Part shown: positions 54,141 through 62,482 of the stretch, piece by piece
Position numbering within the stretch: position 1 is the first letter of the stretch
Layout: the number at the start of each line of letters is the position of its first letter
Source of the DNA: an uncultured Mycoplasmatota bacterium
GTDB taxonomy: Bacteria > Bacillota_I > Bacilli_A > RF39 > UBA660
Length of the DNA stretch: 64,000 nucleotides
Direction: 5' to 3'
NCBI GenBank assembly: GCA_948434005.1
Contig: CAOJEH010000001.1
Location: forward strand, 77,678 to 141,677
The notes under the pieces: generated by a model
Told to the model about the DNA's origin: nothing
The model's database searches: none
What the model saw: only the letters and a program-made list of their open reading frames with translations
Made by a program: the position numbers and the translations under genes

Positions 54141-55157
54141 TTATTTTAAGTCTAAAACCTTATAGTTTCTATAGTCCATATCAAGAGGTTTAGAAACACG
54201 TTCAAATAATGACTCTAAACTTTGTGGTTGCTTAATGTATGGAGTTAATAAAGAAGAAGATTCACTTTCATAGTTTGTATTTTGTTCTAATCCATTAATA
54301 TTATTATATAATTGTCTTACCTTACTTAGAGCATTGTAATAGCAAAATAAACTATCTGGACGATTACACTCTAAATAGTAATCACTTTTATCAACAGCAT
54401 TTTTTACAACTGTACTGAAATATTTTAGTCTATTTTTTGAATAAAAAGAAAATTCACCTGAATCTATTTGTTCTCTAATAGAAATTTTACTTAATAAGTC
54501 ATTTAGTTTTTCTTTATTATATCCATTTGTCATTAAGTCTAAAAAACTATCCCTAAAATCAGTTTTAGGTATATCCACACAGTAAAACTCTTTGGCATAT
54601 TCAGGTTTAGAATATAAATCATATACTTTCATTGTTGGTAATTTTGAGTAGCCATACTGCTGGTGATAATTTCGCCTTACACTTTCTAAAAGATTGTAGT
54701 AATAATATAAGAAAGTAGCTTCACCCGGTACTAATGAATCCAGTTTAGATCTATAAAATAAAATATCATTAGTATAGATATGAAAACTTTTTGTCCTAGA
54801 ATGTTCTTCATCTCTTGATAAGATTTCTTCTTTTATTAACTCTGCAGTATTGTTTTTACTATAAATAATTTCTCCATTTTTAAAAATAGATATTAAAGAT
54901 CTATCTAGACTATAGTTTATTTGATTAATCTCTTCTACTATATAAAAAACATTTTTTTCAAAAAACTCAATTTTTCTATCTTCTATATATATAGTACCTT
55001 TATAATTTTCATCTTTATCAGTAATTAATAATAAGTCAATATCTGAAGAAATATTATTTGTTTTATATTTACAACTGCCATAAAAAATTATACCTAATAT
55101 ATGATTTTTATCAGGTATTTTATTTAAAAAATTGGTAATAGTATCCAAATTATGCAC
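54141..55157 (-). CDS. Nucleotidyltransferase-domain protein
   Basis: The 338-residue protein starts with a Pol-beta-type nucleotidyltransferase fold: ILGIIFYGSCKY then SSDIDLLLITD gives the GS...DxD catalytic pattern (about 24-46). A later Glu/Phe strand (RKIEFFEKNVFYIVEEI) supplies the third acidic residue. The C-terminal 200 residues are helical and unrecognised; they may select the substrate. The start is GTG with GAGGTGAT upstream. It could modify a small molecule, tRNA or protein. Confidence 0.72.
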   Translation of the reverse strand: MHNLDTITNFLNKIPDKNHILGIIFYGSCKYKTNNISSDIDLLLITDKDENYKGTIYIEDRKIEFFEKNVFYIVEEINQINYSLDRSLISIFKNGEIIYSKNNTAELIKEEILSRDEEHSRTKSFHIYTNDILFYRSKLDSLVPGEATFLYYYYNLLESVRRNYHQQYGYSKLPTMKVYDLYSKPEYAKEFYCVDIPKTDFRDSFLDLMTNGYNKEKLNDLLSKISIREQIDSGEFSFYSKNRLKYFSTVVKNAVDKSDYYLECNRPDSLFCYYNALSKVRQLYNNINGLEQNTNYESESSSLLTPYIKQPQSLESLFERVSKPLDMDYRNYKVLDLK

Positions 55158-55250
55158 GTATAATCACCTCATAAAATATAGTCAGTATTATAACATAAAA
55201 ACTTATAAAATTACATCAATTTATTACCATATTACGCAAATGTAAAGCTA

Positions 55251-55277
55251 CGTAAAATAAATGTAAATAATTTTACG
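55251..55277. promoter_or_regulatory. Inverted repeat, candidate operator of the large surface protein
   Basis: CGTAAAAT (55251-55258) and ATTTTACG (55270-55277) form a perfect 8-bp inverted repeat with an 11-base spacer, nine bases before the -35 element. A related half site, ACGCAAATGTAA, lies just upstream. The position suits an activator. Confidence 0.4.
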
Positions 55278-55285
55278 CTTTTCTA

Positions 55286-55314
55286 TTGCAAATTTTACAC
55301 TTTTGGTGTATATT
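55286..55314 (+). promoter_or_regulatory. SigmaA-type promoter for the large surface protein
   Basis: TTGCAA at 55286-55291, a 17-base spacer and TATATT at 55309-55314, giving a leader of about 90 bases. Confidence 0.6.
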
Positions 55315-55411
55315 GTAGATATCTAATTAAATTTGCCGAAAATAAAGTCTTATGCATTTATAATATGAAGCATATGATTAATAACAAACTATAAAAAAGG
55401 GGAAATGATAT

Positions 55412-58400
55412 ATGATGAAGATTATAATTGGAAAAAGAACTAAAATTTTTAAAATATTAGGTGTAATGACATGTATTCTAACTATAACTATAGGTTTATA
55501 TTTAACATACCTTAATAAGTTATCTAGAAGAGAAGATACAAAAAAGGTAAATACTATAGAATATCATAGTTCAGGTACTAACAATAACTCTGCAAATTAT
55601 AAACAAGTTTACTTAAGTGAATTAGAACCTATTGAAAAACATATTGGTTATGGTGAACTAGTAAAAGATGCGGATTTATCAGGTAATCCTATTGTTATGT
55701 TACTTGAAGGTAACTACTTCTCTTTTAAAAAAGGAATATTTGCTCATGCAAACTCAACTTTAGTTTATGATTTAAGAGAATATAGTGATTATAACTACTT
55801 TACAACATTTATTGGTCTAAATAATTCATCTGCGCGTGGTAATGGTGTTATATATCACTTTTATACATCGGAAGATGGAAGTACTTGGACTGAATATAAA
55901 GACCCTATAACTAAATTACCTAAGGAGACTGCTACTTCTGTAGAGATTCCTTTGGAAAATGTTAAATATTTAAAATTAGTAGCAGATTCAAATGGTTCAA
56001 ATGCATCAGACCACTCTGTTTATGCTGATGCTAAATTAGTAACCGAAGTAAATGGTAATTTTATATTAGATTCTGTTGAAAATATAGATGAACAAATAGA
56101 TGGAATATATAATGGAGAAACAGATTTAAATGATGAACTTGAACATAATGTATTAAAAAGAGAACTTGTTAAAAGAATAGGTAAGTATACAATTAACTCT
56201 TTCTATAACGAAAGTGAAGATAATAAAGCTGCTATAGATTGGCTTTTAAATAATAAAGAGGTACTAAATTATTATATTTTAGGTGGTACACCAGATGGAA
56301 ATAGTTACTATAACTCTTTAACACAATTATCTAGATTATATAAGGAATATAAAGAAGATTTTAAAATACAAGAAACTACTTCATATGGTACAGTGTTAGG
56401 TGATTTATACACTCGTATGGCTATTGCCTTATCACTTACTCATTCTCAAAGAGTAGGTTTATGGATGCAATCAGGTGTAAAAGAAAATCAATCAGATGCG
56501 GTAGTTCGTTATCAAATATTTAAAGAATTACATAAAAATGGTAAATTTAGAGCAACAGAGACTATGAACATGACAAAATGGTTTGAACAATATAATGTTG
56601 AAGATATGCGTTTTGTAATGAACTCTAATATTGATGATGAATCAGTATTATGGTTAAATGAATATGTTCAAAGTAAAATAGATGAAAATCCAGGAAGAGC
56701 TTGGTCATATTTAACACCACATCCATATATGGCTTATGTTTGGCCAAACTATGCAAATCCAGTGTACTATGATGATGCAAACTATGACTACTTTAATGAA
56801 CTATTCTCCGTTAATGGCAAAAAATTATATGATTATGGAATAACACGTGGAACAAATGATCATAAAGTATATAAACAATGGATGAACTTTAGAAATAAAT
56901 TCGGTACAGGTGCAGTTTGTGGAGGAATATCTAAATCTGGTGCTGTTATTCGTGCAACTCATGGTATTGCTGCAACAGTTATCGGTCAACCTGGACATGC
57001 AGCACTACTATATTATACAGCCGATGCAGAAGGTAAAGGGTATTGGCGATTAGATAATGATGTAAGTGGATGGACTTTATCAGAAAAAGGTGAAAGATTA
57101 CTTCTAGGCTGGGGTAATGGTAGTTATGCAAGAGGTTCATATCAAGTTGTTTATATGGCTTTAGCACAAGAAGCTTTAAATGATTATGAAAATTTTGAAA
57201 AAGCAGAGAAACTTATAATGTTATCAAGAACTTTTGATGACAATCTTACCAAAAAGGAAGAATTATTAAGAAAAGCTTTAGAAATTCAATCTATAAACTT
57301 AGATGCATGGCTTGAATTAATAACACTTTATAACAATAGTAATAATAAATCAGAAGGAGATTATTATGCTTTATCAGAGGAATTAGCAGAAAGTTTAAAA
57401 TATTTCCCACTTCCAATGTACCATTTAACTAACCTAATTAAACCTAAAATGGCAAGTGTAGAAAACTCATTTAAATTTACATTATTACAAACAAGAACTT
57501 TAGTTGATGCGAAAAATACTCCTAATAATACTGCAGATAGTTATACAGTTTATCAACCAGATTTAACTAGACTTGAAGCAAATTTCTTATTAGGTAAAAT
57601 GGATAAAACATTAGCTACATTCTCATTTGATGGAGCAGATGCCGGTAGAATAGTTCTATCTGAACGTTTTAATGGTAGTGGTATTCGTTGGGATTATAGC
57701 TTAGATGGTAAAAATACTTGGCATGAAGTATCATTTACTGGTGAAGAAGAACATAAATTACAATTAGGCTCAAAGCAGATTAAAAGTATAACTTCTGAAA
57801 ACGATATTTATGTTCATATAGTTGGAACAAATTATGATGAAAATAATTTATATAAAATAGATATTACTGAAGGTAGATTACCTAGTGACTTGTTTGCAAA
57901 TGATTTAGAAAACAGAGTAGTTGGAGTTAATTTAAATACTGAATGGCGTTATAATGAGAACTCTTCTTGGACTTCATACAATATTTCATCTCCTGATTTA
58001 ACCGGAGATAAAACTGTTCAAGTAAGACAAGCAGCAACAGGTACAGCTCTTGCAAGTGCTCCTTCACCAATATATACATTTACAAAAGATAATCAACCAG
58101 ATACAAGAAAATATATTCCAGTATCACATTTGACTATACAAGCTGTTTCTACAGAAGCTGTTAACAATGGTGGTGCAGCAATAAAAGCTATTGATGGTAA
58201 CTATAATACTAGATATCACTCTGCATGGAATGGAACAGATACTGAGCGTTTCATAACTATAAAACTTGATAAGCCTGTTGCCTTATCAGCTGTAGAATTT
58301 GTTCCAGCAGGTGGAGGAAACGGAAAGATATATGATGGTACTGTCTATGGAAGTCTAGATGGAGAGAATTGGAAAGAATTATCTAGATTAACTAATCTAA

Positions 58401-60136
58401 CATATACTAATCAAGCTAACACAATAGAAGATGCTATTGAAAACACAAAAAGTTTTGATATAAATTATGATGAAGAAGTTCAATATGTAAAAATTGTAGC
58501 AGACCGTACTAATGGTAATTGGTTTGCTGCAAGAGAATTTAATCTTTATCAAGATTTAACTAAAAATCCGCATCCTACTGCTGGAATTGCATACAGTACT
58601 ACCGAACTTACAAATGGAAAAGTAGTTGCAAGGCTTATAAATCCTAGTAGAGCAATAACTATAACAAATAATGGTGGTTCTGATACTTATACATTTAGTG
58701 AAAATGGAGAATTTACTTTTGAATTTAAAGATAAAAACGGAATAACAGGATCTGCAACTGCTAAAGTTGATTGGATTGATAAGAATATACCAGATGCAAA
58801 TATAGAATACGAATTAGATAGTAATCATAAGATAAGTATTTCATTAGATGGTATTAGTGAAGACGTATATCTTTTAGATAAAAACGATGAACCTATAAAC
58901 TTTATAGAGGTTAAGAATAAAAAGGTAACAAGCGTTTCTTACCTAAACTCCTCAAAGGAGGTAAAAAAGATTGTATATCTTGACCAAAATGGATGCATTA
59001 CAAAGATTGCTTATACTAATACAAATAAGAATATTCCATCAGTCGCAACTTATGTAACTATAATAACAAATGGTTCTGCAACTAGTGAAGAATATTATGA
59101 TGAACATGGAAATGAAGTAGAAGTTTCTGAAGCAGACAAAGAGGTATTAAAAGGCTTACAACAATCCATAACAGATCCCCTTGAGTATACTTTTGAAAAT
59201 AGTGGAAGTCATGAATTTAAGTTGCTTGACAAAGCTAAAAATATTGCTTATAAAAGTGTTAAAGTTGATTATGAAGAGGAAGATAATAAGATAATAACAA
59301 GCGATATCTCATATGATATAACTCACTTGACTAATAAGGATGTCGTTGCAACAGTTAAAGCATATGTATTCACAAACGGTCAAAAGAAAAATGCAACAAT
59401 AGTTTCAGGTGGAGAAACACATACATTTAATACAAACGGAAAATTTACATTCCAATATAAAGATAGCGATGATTCTGATGATTATGTAACAAGCCATACA
59501 GCTAAGGTCACTTGGATTGATAAAGTTGCTCCAACAGCCAAAGTTAAATATACTACAAAGGAAAATGGAGAAGTAGTTGCAACTTTAGTAAATGAAAGTG
59601 AAAAGATAATTATTACTAACAATGGTTTCAGTAGAGAACGTAATTTCAAAAAGAATGGGGAATTTACATTTATATTTGAAGATGAAGCTGGAAATGAAGG
59701 AAGAGTTACAGCCAAGGTAACTTCTATAAAAGAAGAAAAACCTAATAAGCCAAATAATCAAAATCCTCCATCTACACCTGGTAAACCCTCATATACAAAA
59801 CCATCAACCTCAATAAAACCATCTAATCGTAACAAAAATGTAAATACTAGTACTAAAAAAAGTTCTAATAAGAAAGAATCTAATAATAAAGCAACTTTAG
59901 ATGAAACCAATAAGACAAAAGATGAAGATTCTAAAGAAACTACAAACAAGAAAAACAAAGCAAAGGAAGCAACTAATGACAACTATAAGAATAGAAATAA
60001 TAATACTATAGAAGATAATAAATCTGATAGTATAACAGCGATTAGAATTATTATAGTAATTATAATTATCATATTTAGTGCTGTAACAGCAGGTGTTTAT
60101 CTTAAAAAGAAAAAAGATAGTATAACTTATAATTAG
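55412..60136 (+). CDS. 1574-residue surface protein: NPCBM, transglutaminase-like core, F5/8C, Ig-like repeats
   Basis: An N-terminal membrane/signal segment (about 12-30) is followed by an NPCBM-type carbohydrate-binding module (about 62-205). A helical region leads to a transglutaminase-like core with Cys503 (GAVCGGISKSGA), His529 (GQPGHAALLYY) and Asp548 (YWRLDNDVSGW), a plausible catalytic triad. An F5/8 type C module (about 897-1040) and three Ig-like repeats (about 1053-1125, 1293-1365, 1373-1435) come next. A Lys/Asn/Pro/Ser stalk (1440-1540) and a C-terminal membrane helix with KKKK anchor it at the surface. It probably binds glycans and acts as an amidase, protease or cross-linker; substrate unknown. 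Confidence 0.82.
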   Translation: MMKIIIGKRTKIFKILGVMTCILTITIGLYLTYLNKLSRREDTKKVNTIEYHSSGTNNNSANYKQVYLSELEPIEKHIGYGELVKDADLSGNPIVMLLEGNYFSFKKGIFAHANSTLVYDLREYSDYNYFTTFIGLNNSSARGNGVIYHFYTSEDGSTWTEYKDPITKLPKETATSVEIPLENVKYLKLVADSNGSNASDHSVYADAKLVTEVNGNFILDSVENIDEQIDGIYNGETDLNDELEHNVLKRELVKRIGKYTINSFYNESEDNKAAIDWLLNNKEVLNYYILGGTPDGNSYYNSLTQLSRLYKEYKEDFKIQETTSYGTVLGDLYTRMAIALSLTHSQRVGLWMQSGVKENQSDAVVRYQIFKELHKNGKFRATETMNMTKWFEQYNVEDMRFVMNSNIDDESVLWLNEYVQSKIDENPGRAWSYLTPHPYMAYVWPNYANPVYYDDANYDYFNELFSVNGKKLYDYGITRGTNDHKVYKQWMNFRNKFGTGAVCGGISKSGAVIRATHGIAATVIGQPGHAALLYYTADAEGKGYWRLDNDVSGWTLSEKGERLLLGWGNGSYARGSYQVVYMALAQEALNDYENFEKAEKLIMLSRTFDDNLTKKEELLRKALEIQSINLDAWLELITLYNNSNNKSEGDYYALSEELAESLKYFPLPMYHLTNLIKPKMASVENSFKFTLLQTRTLVDAKNTPNNTADSYTVYQPDLTRLEANFLLGKMDKTLATFSFDGADAGRIVLSERFNGSGIRWDYSLDGKNTWHEVSFTGEEEHKLQLGSKQIKSITSENDIYVHIVGTNYDENNLYKIDITEGRLPSDLFANDLENRVVGVNLNTEWRYNENSSWTSYNISSPDLTGDKTVQVRQAATGTALASAPSPIYTFTKDNQPDTRKYIPVSHLTIQAVSTEAVNNGGAAIKAIDGNYNTRYHSAWNGTDTERFITIKLDKPVALSAVEFVPAGGGNGKIYDGTVYGSLDGENWKELSRLTNLTYTNQANTIEDAIENTKSFDINYDEEVQYVKIVADRTNGNWFAAREFNLYQDLTKNPHPTAGIAYSTTELTNGKVVARLINPSRAITITNNGGSDTYTFSENGEFTFEFKDKNGITGSATAKVDWIDKNIPDANIEYELDSNHKISISLDGISEDVYLLDKNDEPINFIEVKNKKVTSVSYLNSSKEVKKIVYLDQNGCITKIAYTNTNKNIPSVATYVTIITNGSATSEEYYDEHGNEVEVSEADKEVLKGLQQSITDPLEYTFENSGSHEFKLLDKAKNIAYKSVKVDYEEEDNKIITSDISYDITHLTNKDVVATVKAYVFTNGQKKNATIVSGGETHTFNTNGKFTFQYKDSDDSDDYVTSHTAKVTWIDKVAPTAKVKYTTKENGEVVATLVNESEKIIITNNGFSRERNFKKNGEFTFIFEDEAGNEGRVTAKVTSIKEEKPNKPNNQNPPSTPGKPSYTKPSTSIKPSNRNKNVNTSTKKSSNKKESNNKATLDETNKTKDEDSKETTNKKNKAKEATNDNYKNRNNNTIEDNKSDSITAIRIIIVIIIIIFSAVTAGVYLKKKKDSITYN

Positions 60137-60162
60137 ATTTTACTAATCAAATTATAAAAAAT

Positions 60163-60195
60163 AAAGTTTATGATTATATATCATAAACTTTTGCT
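60163..60195 (+). terminator. Terminator after the large surface protein
   Basis: AAAGTTTATGAT (60163-60174) pairs perfectly with ATCATAAACTTT (60180-60191) around a 5-base loop, followed by a T-rich tail. Confidence 0.85.
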
Positions 60196-60281
60196 TTGTA
60201 ACAAATTATAATTTTATTTATAATGCAGATAGTGCAATGGAAGTATTTTAGTGATATACTTAAATAGAAAAGGTGATATAG

Positions 60282-60881
60282 ATGAAAAATAAAAAGATTA
60301 CTCGTAAGATTACACAAGGAGTGTATATTTTAACAACAATTAATGGTGGCTGTTGTGTAGATGCAGTCTCTCAAATAAGTAGTGGTAGTAATCCTTTAAT
60401 TTCTGTTAGTGTAATGAAGGATAATTATACCAATACTTTATTAAAAAAGAATAAAAAGTTTGCTCTTTCAGTTTTAGGAGTAGATACTAATCCTAAAATT
60501 ATTGAGACTTTTGGTATGCATTCTATGAAAGATATAGATAAGTTTAAGGAGGTTTCTACGACAAAAATTTTAGGAGTGAATGTTATTGATGAATCTTTAG
60601 GATATATGATTTGTGAGATAGTTGATTTTATAGAAAATGATACTCATACATTATTTATAGGAAGATTAATAGAAGCAGATATTTATAAAGATGGCGAGGC
60701 AATGAGTTATACTTACTATCAAGAACATAAAGATGAATTATTAAAAGTAACTACCGAAATGGGTAAAACAGCTTTCGTTTGTACTGTTTGCGGATATGTT
60801 TATTATGGAGAAATATTGCCTGATGACTTTAAATGTCCAAAGTGCGGGGTTGAAAAAGAATTGTTTGAAAAAAGAGATTAA
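60282..60881 (+). CDS. Flavin reductase-rubredoxin fusion (Hrb-type)
   Basis: The 199-residue protein has an N-terminal FMN-binding split-barrel flavin-reductase domain (about 1-150) and a C-terminal rubredoxin with CTVCGYVYYG and CPKCGVEK holding one iron. High-molecular-weight rubredoxins of this kind pass electrons from NAD(P)H to oxygen- or NO-reducing flavodiiron proteins in anaerobes. AAAAGGTGATATAG precedes the ATG. It implies an anaerobic organism that tolerates brief oxygen exposure. Confidence 0.92.
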   Translation: MKNKKITRKITQGVYILTTINGGCCVDAVSQISSGSNPLISVSVMKDNYTNTLLKKNKKFALSVLGVDTNPKIIETFGMHSMKDIDKFKEVSTTKILGVNVIDESLGYMICEIVDFIENDTHTLFIGRLIEADIYKDGEAMSYTYYQEHKDELLKVTTEMGKTAFVCTVCGYVYYGEILPDDFKCPKCGVEKELFEKRD

Positions 60882-60902
60882 TGTTAGAGAGGATGTGTTA
60901 AT

Positions 60903-61640
60903 ATGTTAGAAAAAAAAGTAGCCATAATTACAGGAGGAACTAGAGGAATAGGCTTAGAAACAGTCAAAGTTTTTAAAGAAAATAAAGCTTCGGTAATTTT
61001 ATTTGGATCAAGAGAAGAAACAGTAAATAAAGCAATTGATATGTTAAAGAAAGAAGGATTAGAAGTTACTGGCTATTATCCTGATTTAAATAATTATAAA
61101 GAAATTGAGAAGGTCGTTGAAGAAATTCAGAATCAATATGGTCATATTGATATTTTAGTTAATAATGCAGGAATTTCTTCAAAGGGACCAATTGAAAATA
61201 TTACTTCAGAAGAATTTAAAAAGATTATGGATTTAAATGTAAATGCGATGTTTAATGTATCCAAAGCTGTTATTCCTTATATGAAAGAAAATGGTAGTGG
61301 AGTAATTCTTAATACAAGTTCTATGGTTAGTATTTATGGACAACCTAGTGGAGTTGGTTATCCTACAAGTAAGTTTGCAGTAAATGGAATGACTAAATCT
61401 CTAGCAAGAGAACTTGCACCCTTTAATATCAGAGTAAATGCTGTAGCGCCAGGTGTTATTAACACAGATATGGTAAAAAATCTTCCTAAAGAGGTAATTG
61501 AACCTTTAATTAAAACCATACCATTAGGAAGAATGGGAGAAGTCCGTGATATTGCTAATGCTTTTTTGTTTCTAGCTAGTAATATGGCTGACTATATTAC
61601 AGGAGTAGTTTTATCTGTAGATGGTGCTGCTAGAAGTTAA
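60903..61640 (+). CDS. Short-chain dehydrogenase/reductase (FabG-like)
   Basis: The 245-residue SDR has the nucleotide motif TGGTRGIGLETVK, NNAGIS, catalytic Ser in LNTSSMVS and Tyr-x3-Lys in YPTSKFAV, and the C-terminal ITGVVLSVDGAARS. It resembles FabG (3-oxoacyl-ACP reductase), but no other fatty-acid gene is nearby, so it may reduce another carbonyl. AGAGGATGTG precedes the ATG, 21 bases after the rubredoxin gene, suggesting co-transcription. Confidence 0.88.
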   Translation: MLEKKVAIITGGTRGIGLETVKVFKENKASVILFGSREETVNKAIDMLKKEGLEVTGYYPDLNNYKEIEKVVEEIQNQYGHIDILVNNAGISSKGPIENITSEEFKKIMDLNVNAMFNVSKAVIPYMKENGSGVILNTSSMVSIYGQPSGVGYPTSKFAVNGMTKSLARELAPFNIRVNAVAPGVINTDMVKNLPKEVIEPLIKTIPLGRMGEVRDIANAFLFLASNMADYITGVVLSVDGAARS

Positions 61641-61784
61641 TAAATAACTATATGATAAATTACACATAAAGTGCCTGTTATAATACGTCTTTACTGATGT
61701 TTATAATTATAAAAACATAAAAATTTAAATCTAAAATCTTTATGTTTAGCATTATACATGTTATAATGAAAACAGGTGATAGAA

Positions 61785-62246
61785 GTGTTTAAGGTAAAAT
61801 ATAAAGAAACAACAAAAAATTTTGATTTTTCCAATTCTATTAATATATCTGATTTACCTGGTTATATAAGGCATTATGTTTTAGAAGATGAGCAAATTTT
61901 GGCAGCTTATAAGACATCTAGGGATCATGGAGTTTTTACAGATAAGAAAATAGTATTGTTTGATAGTTATAGTGAACCTAGAAATTGTAAGGAGATATAT
62001 ACTATTCCATATAAATCAGTGTCAACAATTTCTATAATATTTGAGACTACTACTGCAGAATTGCATTTGTTTTTGGATAGTGGCTATCCAGTAAAACTTA
62101 AATTTATAAATGTAAAACCTGATGATAAGATACGTCTTCGTATTTTATATACTTGTATCAATAGAATTATTAGTAATCAAGAACCAAATAAAAAAGATAT
62201 AAAAAGATTAATAACAGATGATATTCATTTTAAAAATTCTAATTAA
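61785..62246 (+). CDS. Bacterial PH-domain protein
   Basis: The 153-residue soluble protein is made largely of a bacterial PH-like domain (ILAAYKTSRDHGVFTDKKIV, then YTIPYKSVSTISII and TAELHLFL), matching the bPH_3 type. The start is GTG 61785 with AGGTGAT upstream; the in-frame GTG 61776 is part of that site. A TGTTATAAT extended -10 at 61759-61767 serves as its promoter. Role unknown. Confidence 0.7.
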   Translation: MFKVKYKETTKNFDFSNSINISDLPGYIRHYVLEDEQILAAYKTSRDHGVFTDKKIVLFDSYSEPRNCKEIYTIPYKSVSTISIIFETTTAELHLFLDSGYPVKLKFINVKPDDKIRLRILYTCINRIISNQEPNKKDIKRLITDDIHFKNSN

Positions 62247-62285
62247 TTATCAAATGAAGAATCCAAAATAGAAAAAAATATAGAG

Positions 62286-62328
62286 GCGATATGATAGAAT
62301 ACTGATTATTTATCATATTGCTTTTTTT
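62286..62328 (+). terminator. Terminator after the PH-domain gene
   Basis: GCGATATGATA (62286-62296) pairs with TATCATATTGC (62311-62321, one G-T), followed by seven Ts. Confidence 0.85.
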
Positions 62329-62482
62329 ATTATCGTTTTTTAAGGTAGAGAGCTAATCAAGAAGTTTCATAGTAGTATTACTTCTTCATTTTAAATTATT
62401 GTATTTGTTATTATATAGTGTTAAAATAAATAATGACAAATGGATAAAAATAATAAAAGAAAACATAAATATGGGTGAGAAA

